DNA from: a bacterium F11
GTDB lineage: Bacteria > Elusimicrobiota > Elusimicrobia > F11
DNA: 51,844 nt
Direction: 5' to 3'
Assembly: GCA_002176905.1 (NCBI GenBank)
Contig: MSYE01000022.1
Location: 1-51,844, forward strand
This document shows, in pieces, positions 1 through 12,000 of the stretch (positions are counted from its first letter, which is position 1; each line of letters starts with the position of its first letter). Below the pieces are notes generated by a model. The model ran no database searches. It was not told the DNA's origin and saw only the letters and a list, made by a program, of their open reading frames with translations. The translations under genes and the position numbers were made by a program.

Positions 1-93
1 AATTTGGCTGAAGGAAACGGGAGATGGCATAAAAATGAGAAAAAACATTTTTTTTGGATTGCCGGAAGTAACAATGAGATTGGGAAGTTATGA
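1..93 (+). pseudogene. Fragment of a four-helix-bundle (23S rRNA intervening-sequence type) protein gene
   Basis: Frame 1 reads the conserved core NLAEGNGR, continues through HFFWIA, then GSNNEIGKL and a stop at 91-93. The first 63 bases are identical to 22980-23042 inside the intact family member downstream, in the same codon phase. After base 63 the similarity stops. Either a truncated paralogue lies here, with its 5' part outside the window, or the first 63 bases are an assembly-graph overlap carried over from the downstream gene. The remaining residues (A-GS..E) look faintly like the family's ARGS..E, which leans slightly to a damaged paralogue. Confidence 0.6.
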
Positions 94-3000
94 GATCAAA
101 ATAAAAAGTTTTGATGGGGAAACCTGTCATGTGGAGATCGGGGGATTCTCTTTTTACTTTCAATATGAGAGGAAGGCGGGCAAAAGTCCAGCGGTCCGTC
201 ATCATGGGAGTGACAAAAAAATTGAATTAAAACGTGGGGTGCGTTATGAGGCGTGTATCTATTGGGATCTCAGACCACCCCAAGAAGGAGAAATTATTAT
301 TGTGCTTGGCCTGCCCATTCTCTCCAGAAACGAATGGGATGTCTCTGCCAATTTGAGTGCCGGGCCACCCTTCCGGCGCAGGCGTCTTTTTTCGAGAAGT
401 CTTGCGGATAATCGGGATAAGCCTTTTGATGAAGAGCGGGAGACAAGAGATTGGCTTTTTAATGTTCATCAGCTCGATACCATCGAGTTGGCCGATAACA
501 AAATTGTGATGAAAGAAAAAGGTCGCCATACAGAATTGAATAATCACTTTCAGGTTAATGGCTTGTCAACAGCCGAACAAATAGCCCGTGCCTTCTTCTA
601 TCGTGTTCTTTGCTGGCCAGCCACGACTGATAACTATAAGCACACTCATGGAATATCTACGAGTTATTTGTGGAATATATTGGAAATGACAGGAGACCAA
701 AGGTTGGCGGGTTGGCTTGAGAAAGTTCGACGTGCTTATCACGATCTTGAACCGATGCGATTGTTTCGAAATCCCCATTCCTTCATTACCGAACCCAAGT
801 TGAATAAGGTGGCCGGTTTTGAGCGCTATTGGAAGGGATTCCAGAAAGCGGCTTATATTACCCTTGATTTGGGGGAATATCTGATCCTTAAATTTAAACT
901 TGATGAGACCGGAAAAAAGGGGATTATACCGAAGGGTGAAAGAGATCGGCTTCTTGAGGTTTTTAAGCGTACCAGGGAAGTCTTTGCTGGAGCCCAATTA
1001 ATTACTTTGCGAGATCGATTGTTGGGGCCGATTAATTATAAAGCCTTGGTTAAAAATCAAGCCGGTGATATTGACGAGATTCCCAAAAAGGCCACTATTG
1101 AAACAGGTTTGGTTATGGATCAATTGCCCTTTATAGAGAACGAACTTAAGAAAATTCAAAAAGATTACCTTGAGTATAAAAAGCGGGCTGAGCGACAAGC
1201 GGGATGGAAAAGACTTGCTGATCAGAAAATGGAGGAAGCAAAAACCATTATCAATATGTTTTTTGAAAATCAACAAACCATGTGGGAGCGAGGTGTTATT
1301 GATCGTGCGCCCGATATTATGCAGCGGTATGGGCTGGGCTTGTGGCATGGCGAACCCAAGGTTTTGGGTGTGGCCCCTGGAAGTTTATTTGTTGGAGTTG
1401 AGGCGCGAGCCATTGTCAACTTCCTGACCGTTCGACACAAGGAAACCAAGTTGGATGCGGATGCTTACCCTGAAGCAAAAGAATATGGAGACCTTTCGGG
1501 GTATCAAAAGCAATACGTTTATAACGTGGACAATGATACGGATATTCTTGGTCAGGTTCCGGAAGACTTTCGTGATTATTATGTCCATAAGGTAAAAAAT
1601 ATTGTCCCAAAAGATGAGGCCGCCCTAGAAGGGGTCAAATTTGAGAAAGAATGGCAAAAGGCCGTGGACAAGGGGACCGAACGCCAGTTCCAAAATGCCG
1701 GTGTTTCTTTATCAATTCTTCAGAACGAACAAATTGGGCATATGGAGTGGTTCGTTGCCTTCATTCACATGAAGCATTTGGGAGAGGAAATACGTGAAAA
1801 ATTCTTTGGTCGTAAATCCTTGGTGGGAACCCCACAGCTGGATTTTGCAGCGGCCTTTTCGGGATTCTTACCCGTTGATCCCAAAAATGGTTTGTATCAG
1901 ATGATGCAGGTTTACCTGGCCAGACTTTCAAAGTACCCCAAGTGGATTGATGATTTAAAGAAGATAAAGGATGATCGCCTCTGGATTTCAAAGACGGTTT
2001 TGGAAGCTGTTCTTATGGATATACCACCCGACGTGATCAGATCTCATTGGGAAGATAAAATCTTTACTGACTTTATCAAAGACTCCGTCACTCTTCCCTA
2101 TGAATGGACGGAAAAGCCAGGAGAAGTATATCCCGTAGTTGATTTGGACGTGATGCAAGCGTTGCATGCCAGGGTCGCCATGGTTGTAAAACCGATATTA
2201 CGGTCCAAGTTTATTTATCCGCGACTCGATGCCTTTCTTAATAAAAGAGGATACAAAGGAACAACTGACGATTTCATTGATGGACTCAGCATGATATGGT
2301 TGCTGATAATTGAAATCCCGGGAATGATACTCATCTCTCTCTTTTTTGCCTGGCCCGTTGTGTTGGGCGTGATGACCTTTATGATCCTCATTCACCCGAT
2401 CCTGGAACAATTCGACGTCAACCGAACCCGCGGTTCGCCGGGTTTCCTAAGAAGCCTGTTGGGGCATTTGGTGGTTTTTGGTGTTTACTTTCTCTTGTCT
2501 CCCGATTTTCTCCATTCGATTCTCACCCTCCTTTCTCTTGAATCCTTTGCACCTCTCCCTTTTTCTTGGGCATCCCGGTTGTTTTCCGGTTATGGAGTTG
2601 TTCTTCTTGTCGCGGCCTTTCTTCATTTAAGGGCAGATCTTATTCGAGTGGGATGGGGATTTCCGTACCGACTTAAAAATAATCATTTCTTGTTGCAATT
2701 CTCTGGCTCTGTCATATTCTTATTCCTTTTATTTGGTTTGGGATATGAATTGATTGGTTTATGGGAAGCACCCTACATTAATTCTGAATTGAACTTGGCC
2801 ATGTCGGGATTATGGGTCCCGCGAGATAGAGGCCCGATATGGGAGCAATCTGAGGATTTGAAAGACTTAAAAACGGATCCAGAAAAAACCAAGAAAGTTG
2901 CAAGCATATTAAAAGGAGTATTAGATGAGATTCGGTTTGATGAATATAACCAGTTATTAAGAGATCCAGAGAAACAAGGGGATTATCATGCGTCCCCTTT

Positions 3001-6000
3001 GGCCCGGCATGATGTTGTCAGGGACGATGAGGTGGTATACGAGGAACTTAGGAAGATGTCATTTGAGGAGAGACCGGATGATAAGAATTTGCGACGGGTA
3101 TATTATGCCTTTGGGTTGCTTGTTTTTGGAGACACGTTAACGCGGGTCGAATTGGATGAATTATTGGGAGTGACCAGTGAATCAGTGATTCAGGATTTTA
3201 TGGATGTCGGGATTATTGTCCATACAGGTTTCAATAAATATGAAACAAATGGTTTGTCCTTGGTTTCGCGGGAATTGCTCAACAAGGAAGTCATTTATAC
3301 TTTTGTTGATACGCCTCCAACAACAAAGATACGCCCCAGCCTTTCAGGGCGGGTTTATGCCGGTTCAGATTCGATTCAGTTGTTGAATTATCTTCAGCAG
3401 GGTCATCCTTTCAGCGGGATTGGGATTGATTTTGGGGCCGGTCAAGGAATTCAATCGATTGGGATATTGAAAACGTATAGCGCAGTGGATGCGATGATTT
3501 TATACGAAATTGATGCCAGAGCAAGAAACGTGTCCTTTTTTAACGCTCATCTCAATGGGTGCGAAAAGAAAATCATTATTGCAAAAGATAAGTCAGATAT
3601 TAGAGATGCACTGAAAAAACAACAGGTTGACCGGGCTTCATTCGGGGTATCCAATCCGCCATTTAATCCGATTCCTGAAAAAATACAGACATTCTTAGGA
3701 GAACTGGATTTAAGGAATAAATTCTTCAAAGCAGGATGGGGTGGGACAGATGGGCTTTTTGTGATCCGGGAGTTTATGGATTTGGCTTCCCACTTTATAA
3801 AGGATGGTGGGCCTTTTGTTTTATACTCAGCGGTCTGGACAGGAAATGATAAAGGCCCAAATAAAATAATTGATTTGGCCGCCAATCGTGGCTGGGAGGC
3901 CAAGTTCGTAGAACAGGATCCTTTTAAATTATCTCTAAAGAAAAATACTGAACACATTGAAGGCAATGTCATGACAGTCGAAGATTTATCGGAGATCATG
4001 ATGAACGGAGTAATTGATTCGAATCCGGAATTCTTGACCGAACGGAAATCATTGGAGCCGTATAGCAGCGAATTTTTGCGGCAGTATAAAGAGTTGGATA
4101 TTACCCATGTTTATATTGGATTTGTGAACCTTACGGTGCGACCTACGTCTGATGAAGAATTGGAAAAGGGAGTTGAAATAACGGGGAAAACCACAATAAT
4201 TGAAGCCAATGGCGAAAATGATGAATCAACGGAAATAGATGATTTGGGCAGTGAGGGTGAGGATTCAGAATCGGAAACTGGCCCCTTGGATGAAACGACA
4301 ATGGGGGAACTTTTAAGAATATTACCAGGATCTGCCCGTTTCCTGATTGATGAGGAATTGCCGAGATGGTTGGAGGCCTTGGGAAGCGGAGAGCAAGCGT
4401 TGGATGAAGTATTGAAAACGTCTCATATGAAACTTCGTGAAGGGCAGAGAGAGAAGGTGGTGAAGTTTTTTACAGATAGGGGAATGCTCTCCATTATGGG
4501 GCGGCCCATTTTGCGATCAAGATTGTTTTATCCCCGCATAAAAACAGTGGTGGACAGTACCCGCCTAAATGGACGAACAGACGAAGTAATAGAGGTATTA
4601 AGTTGGATTTCATTGCTGTCCATGGAAATCCCTGGCCTGGTGATCACCTCCCTCTTCTTCGGTTGGCCAACGGTCTTGGCCGTGATGATCTTTATGATCC
4701 TTATACACCCCATTCTTGAACAATTCGACGTCAACCGAACCCGCGGTTCGCCGGGTTTCCTAAGAAGCCTGTTGGGGCATTTGGTGGTTTTTGGCGTGTA
4801 TTTTCTCCTGTCTCCGGAATTCCTAAATGCCGCCTTGCCCCTTCTTTCCATTCCCTTGCCTGCTCCTCTTCCTGAATCTTTGGTTGCCCGTCTCTTTTCT
4901 GTCTACGGTTTTATACTTATCTATGCTGCTCTCTTTCATTTGGGAGCCGATCTTTATCGGGCGAGATCAACGGATAGCTCTCTTCCACAAAACGGATCGA
5001 AATCTTTGTTTGGGTTGATCAGGGTTTTGTTTGTCCCACCGGATCACGAAATGAACGCCTTAATTGGTCGGATCAGAAAGAAGATGGAGAGAGAATTTAA
5101 AGGTCATTTTGACTGGAACAAAAATCACCATGTTAGTCTGGTTAGCAAAAATCAAAGAAGTGAAGATCCCCTCCCCTTGCGTCATGTGATTGAGATCTCT
5201 GAGGCGGCGGATGGAAATTATCATGAACCAGATGAGGATCTGTATTTTAAAGGAACGGGTGGGAGTGTAACAGAAAAAACCATTCGGATAAATTTGCGCT
5301 GTTCAGATAAACCAGCTCTTGATAATTGGAGAGGGGTTTCTGGGGATCAGAGAAAAGAACGGGATTACCATATAACCTTGGGTTGGAAGAATGGGACCTT
5401 TACAGCAGAAATGAGCGAGCGACTTCAGGGAATATTGAGTGAGTTTGAACAGGAAATTAAAAACCTCCCCAAGTTGTCACTTACCACTGCTCCTTTGGTC
5501 TACTACGAAGATTTGATATTTCACAACGTTAGGATTGTGGACTGGAGACTCCTCAGCGATGTCGTACGAGGAAAATTTGGGGAAATCGATGTGAGTGGAC
5601 AGGCGGCTTTCTTCGGAGTTTCACCCAGATTGGTTAATTCCAGTATAAATGCCGTAAGGATGGAAATTGAAGGGGTCCTCAGATTTCTATTTAACCGTTA
5701 TATCCTTGAACCGATACCACAGTTGATAAAACTGATGAACGTGATTCTTGTTCTATTTCCCTCAATCTTGCTGTCTGTCACTCTGTCGTGGTTGGGGATT
5801 GATGGGGTGGCTGAGCCCATGGCATCGATGGCCACAATGGGTTTGGGAGGATTTCATGATAGGAAACAAAATGCCGATCCTCCAAAATTGACATCCAGAA
5901 TGGCTGTTTCAAAATTGTTGGATCAACTCAATTTGTCTGATTTTGATGGTCTTCCTATGCAAACTCTTGCGGATGAGGAGGGTTGGCAACGCCAAGTTAC

Positions 6001-9000
6001 GGTAAAAAGCCGTGAGGATACAGACGAACTGCCCCGTACGGGAATGGAGGTTGTTCAGGAGGTTTTGGGAACCAATGAATTTGCTTTTCTGTATGACCAA
6101 AATCGGTTCTTAAAGGCCATTATTCCATCTGATTCTTCTATTGAGAAGTATGTTGACTTAAGTCCTTATTACATTGAAGTTCCCAATGTGGGTGATCCAA
6201 GGGAAAAAGAGGTATGGGAAGAATATATTGAAAGAAGGGAAACGGATGAGAAACTGATTAATAAATTTATTCATCAACACTATGGCTCTCGGTCAAGGGA
6301 TGTCGAGAAAATCGAAGATGGTGGTCCTTTTGCTTATGTCGAAATTGAAAAGGCCACAGGGCAATATATCTCCTATGGATATGATCCCGTAAAAAGAGAG
6401 AAGAAGAGATCTCGAGAATACCGATCCGATTTGGAGCAATTTATATTGCCTGTGTTTCCAACGGTTTTCTCACCCGGGCGAATCCATCATGCAGGGTTAG
6501 ACAAAATGTATATGGAGGCGATATACGAAAAACTAGAAGAGGGTGATAGTGTTCTTGTGGGCGGGCCGGGTGCGGGCCCTGATTCGTGGATTGCTTGGTT
6601 AAAAACAAAAGGAAAAATACACGCTTTTGGTATCAATCCCTTTGAGATAGCAAATCTTCAAGCCACTGCGGTGATTGCTGGATTTGAAGTGGAAACAACC
6701 CTTGCTGATAATATTGTTACAGAAGATGGGGTGAATGTTTTTACTGGTAAAAAATTTAAGTGGATTCTATGGAATATGCCCCAATACGAAGAGCAACGAT
6801 ACATTCCAGGGAATATGATGGGTAGATGGGACCAGGATTATTTGGGGAAAATACTTCGACGGTTTGCAAAGGGTGTTGTCTCTTCTCTTGTTAAAGGGGG
6901 GAAGGCCCTGGTATGGAACGGAACAGATTTGGAACCTTGGAGACCCATCATGAAAATATTGCAGACAAATGGTGAGTGGGAGTTTGGGAGTGATAAAGTT
7001 GTTTCGCCTGCGTCTGATCGAGAAGTTGAGCGGCTCAGCGACCATGTTTACTTGGTAACAAAAACCCATGAAAAAAGAGGATGGACATCGACTGCATCGT
7101 GGCTTCTTCGAAATGCCACCAGTATTTTGTTGCCATTGGTTTTTGTGGGAGTCCTAACGGCATCTCTAAGTGCGGGGGAAGTGGTCTCGGATGTTATTTC
7201 TGGACTATCCACTGTTAATTGGGTGCCGGTTTTGGCTCAACAATCGAATTTGGGACATTCGGTTGGATTGGGATTGGGAATATATATCATCACAGCCGTC
7301 CCCATCTCTGTTTTGATTGACCTTTTGATTATTCGGCCGAATCGATTTCCAAAAATACACGGGATTTTCAAGAAACCAACGGAAAAAAGAGAGAAGGGGA
7401 AATCAGGGATAATCAAGTTGGTGATACCATCGACTTTTCTTCAGAATCTGGCCATGTTCCTCGTATTCCCTATTCAAGTCGTAAGCCAATTCGTGGGTGG
7501 CGATGGTTATCAATTGGATGCATTAACTCTTTTTGCCTTGTTTGTCATGTCGTTGGGGGGGCTGGTTTATTCTATTTGGTATTTTTCGGTATTTTGGAAT
7601 ATGCAGCGTAAACGGATAAGGAGGGATAAGGAAGATGTAACGGAATTTGTCAGGCAAGGCTTTGATTTGGAAAGTATTCTTCCCTTCCTTATCATTGCCG
7701 TTGTGGGTTCATCTATGTTTGGGTTATTCGTCTCTTCCTTCTTACGGCCCTATGTTTTGGTTGCATGGGTTCTGATTGTTGCTTCTGTTGGTTTATTGGC
7801 CGTGCACCCGAATATTCCAATGGGGTCCTTTTTAAAATCAAAAAAGATAAGAATCCGAAAAATAAAGAAATTGATGCGGGTTATGAGGCTTGTGTTGATA
7901 GCCGCTAATCTTACGTTGTTATTGATTTTGGCCCAAAGTGTAATATTGGAGGAGCTTCTATATTGGTTGTTTGTTTTTACCGCGCTCTATTCGATTTACG
8001 AATTTCTCCAGAACTTTGTTGTCCAATTGAGTTCCATCGAGTACGCCTTCCTTTGGGTCCTTCATCCTGTTCGTGTTCTTCTCTACTTTCTCTTTGGTTG
8101 GCCCATGGCCACGATGCGCTTTAAGGGAGGGGTGATTGGGAAACATCTAGACAGTGGTCAAAAAGAGGATGCGGGAATTCTTGAACTTCAAAAAAGGTTT
8201 AAAAAGAAATATGGAAGGGATATTTCTCCAATCCTTGTTAAATCCGGGGTAATGAAGTTTTTCAGTATTGATTCGAGCGAAAGCACCCTTTTAATCAAAG
8301 GTGTTCATGTCCTGCGGCAATTACATAAAACCGACGATGGAGATTTGTTTAAGCCAAAAGCTGAGATTCTTGAAGACCTTGTTGATTACCTTCGGTTTAT
8401 AAAATGGCCCACCACCAATACCCATCGGCTTCTTCCCCTGGCCTTGGCTGTCTCGAATCATCTTGAAGGACGGGACATTTTTTCAATGGATCAGACGAAT
8501 GCTTTGGATCAGATTGAACAAGAAGCATTAAAAGAGTTATTTGACATCGATGGGCCTCCCTATTTTGCCGAAGTCTATCCGCTAACGGCCAATCCCAATG
8601 ATGTGTCGACTGAATGGTTTCCTCCCCAGATGACTTTAATGATTGAAAAACTGTTAAAAGATCAAACAGGATCTTATCAATGGTTGGATGTGGGATCTTC
8701 TCCAGGTGCGAAAGGGGCCCCCTCACTCCTTGTTCTAGAGCGAATATTTGAAAAGTTAGGCATTCCTATGGAGATGACCTCAACGGATATTGGTTTTCCC
8801 ATGGTTACTTATGATGAAAATGGATTTCATCCCAATCCATTTTACAGTAGTGATTTTATGACGTCTTCTGGAAGGACAAAAGTTGATGGGAGTGAGATTT
8901 CCTATGCCAATGCCAGACTCGCTCAGTTTGATGTTATGAGCCCTGACTTTAATTTAAGAGGTTTCGACTTTATATCAGTTTGTTTTGTTCTCCATCATCT

Positions 9001-12000
9001 TCGAGATGACCAGGAACGAGGAGAACCGAGGATCTTGGCCCGAAATGTGGAATGGCTTGATGATAACGGATTGCCCATGGAAACAGGTCCTCAATATGAT
9101 CTCACCGAAACCCAGCAGGTGGTAGTGGAACGGTTGATGGGCGGCCTCAATGATGGGGGTATCCTGTTTTTAACAGCGACAGAAAAAGGGAAAGTCGACT
9201 GGAGTAACGTTCAGTTTTTAATGGTTCAAAAAGAAACAAGTAATCGATTTCGAATTTATTCCCAAGCCATTCCTATGCATCCAAGAAGAGAAGTTTATTA
9301 CTCAATGAAATATCTCCGGAAGCCAACCAAATATCACTCAGCAATAGGATTGCGGGGACTTTACCCTGGCGCACCAGATACCTTCTTTGACGAGATAGCC
9401 ACTTGGTTCCATCGCGCCGATATAGTGGGAATTTTTCACCAGAAAAGAGGGCGTTCCATTTGGACCCGACTTAAAGAGGCCGGGGATGCCATTGATCAAG
9501 GTCAATCTTTGCTAGACATAATGATGACTTACCTTAAAGATGTGCCTGACGATGATTCGAGAAAAGAAAAAATATTGAAGGGAATTCACGAATTGCAGTT
9601 GAAAGGGGAAGAATACAAAACCCGAAAAGTTGGGCAGGGAATTCCAAGCGCAATAGGATATTATGCAGCAAAATGGGTGGGTCTTTCTCATAAGAATGCG
9701 GTGCGATGGGGTTGGGTGTCGATGATTTTGGAAGCTGCCCTATTGTTGTCGCTTCCCTTTGGTTTAAGAGAAGGAGGCATTCTCAGAGATTTGATTATAG
9801 ATGGAATGCCCGGTTTGGATTGGCCAGTATCTATTCTGATGTTGATAATAGTCGTTATCATAACTTTTGTTCATCCTGTATTGCGGATGATGCTAGGAGA
9901 ACATCGAATTCGGGGGGAACCGCTTCTTTGGTTTGTTTTGAAAGCTTTTGTCATCCATTTTATTGTGTTCCTTCCCTATCTCTTGTTCTCCCTTTCTGTT
10001 GTTTATCCTCTAGAAATATCTTCTTTGGCTGCTGCTGTATCCCTTGTTATTGGAATTTACTCAGTTCTTTTTCATGCCGGATTTGACGATTATCAGATGC
10101 GCAGGCGATATCAACGTGCAGTAAAACGGGATATTTGGCTCTGGGTTTTTGATAAGGATGATACATTGGCCGAATCAATGGAGCCCATCAAAGACGACAC
10201 CAAAAACCTGTTGCTCAATCTTGTTAATCATGTTGAAGATGTTGTTTTGGGAATTGTTTCGGGGGGAAGTGTTTGGCGGATTGATGAGCATGTGACGGAT
10301 CGCGTTCATTCTGACGTCAAAGAACGAATGCATGTCTATGGCCAGGGGGGAGGGATTGGATTTTCTCCCAATCAAGATCGCGAAGGAGATCCGATTTATT
10401 TGCGAGAGATCAAAAAAGAACTGGCGGACAGCTACGCTGATCTTATTCGGATCATCAAAACCACAGTTATGAGAGGCGAAATAGCATCTCGTTTGACTGA
10501 TGCGGATATTTCTGTTGATTCGGAACTTATCGGAGAAAAACAGGCAAAAATAAATATGCTTATCCCCACCGTTTCTCAAGAATTAAGAAATGATATTGCT
10601 GATTCTATCAATAAGGCCATTGAAGAGGGATTTGCTGAAGATCATCCCGCCAGGAAATTGATTGTTGCCGCAACACGGGCTTCCATTGAGATCACAATTG
10701 CCAATAAAGCCGAAAGTCTGTGGCACCTCGCCTCTCAAGTTGCGGAGGAGCGAGGTGTATCACCTCAAGAAGTTTTGGCTCACACAGCGGTTTTGGGGGA
10801 CAGTGCTATTGATATTCCCATGTTGAATTTGGCCGCACAATTTGGGGGGTCGGCGATTTGGGTTGGGGATAAACCACATGCGGAATTGGACCGCCGGGTG
10901 ACCCTCTATCCGGTCCCCAATGAAAGTGGTGTGCAACAACTCCTCCAACATCACATGAGGTGGCTTGGGCAGCGTTTCTCTCAGTGGAACCGAGGGCTCC
11001 GAGCGTGCCGCTGGTGGTTTGCTGTGCACTTCCCAAAGACGATTTTGCTTCTTATGATGTTGTTTCAATTGCACGCAAACGGAAGAGTTCCTGTTGCGGC
11101 CTCGGATTTAAATCGAACTCTGGTTCATCTTGGTGCCAATCAAGACGAATCCTATCTCTATCCCACCACCCAATCCATGGTAAAAGACACACTTCAAACC
11201 GGTCCCTTTTATGTTGTGACGGGAGATCCTATGAAAAACGCCAGGGAAGAGTTTTATGACAAATTAAAAGACAATTTGTCAGAAGAAGAGCGGAAAAATC
11301 TTTATCTCATTACAACAGCTGGATCCGATCTTCATGAATATCGAAATGGATTTTATGAGGCCACATCACTTGTGCCGGGATTAAATGTGGATGAGGTTAG
11401 AATTATTGAAGAGGTTATATCTGGAATAAGGAGTGATGAAATCCTTCACAACTTTCATCGAGAAAATTCCCAAGGAGAGAATCCGCGATCACTGGAACCC
11501 TTTGAGGCCAAAGAGGGGGTGGTTTTAACCTATTGGCCTGCCGGAAAAATGTCACCAGAGGGGGAAAAAGAATTTGAAAGGGATTCTCACAATCAGGAGT
11601 TGATGGTGAGGATCGTGCGGGAGATTCAAACCAAGTTGCATGAACGAGGATTGACCCATATTCAAATTCGCTCCGGGAGCGCAACCGGAATTGACTTGAT
11701 CACCAGCAACAAAGGAAATGCTTTGGGCCAATTGGTCCAAGCCCACTTAAACGGAAGCGAATATTTTGTTTTCTTGGGAGACCGCTTGGTTTCGGGCGGA
11801 AACGATGAGGAAGCCATGAAGGCCGCCCTCCTGAATGTGTATGTTGGCGAGAAGGAAAACAAAGATCCCACATTACCGGTTCCGTCAGGCCACCATTTGG
11901 TTTTTGCCAAAAAACCCGCTGAGAAAGGAAGTACCGCCGAATATCTCCAGCTTGTCAACTTTGTTCGATGCTTATCAGGAGTTCAACATTCTTTGCCGTC

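Noticed and set aside
35..73. ATG at 35 as start of the giant protein
   Set aside because: It lies in the four-helix-bundle fragment, out of that gene's frame, with a distant ribosome binding site; ATG at 74 has GGAAG at good spacing.
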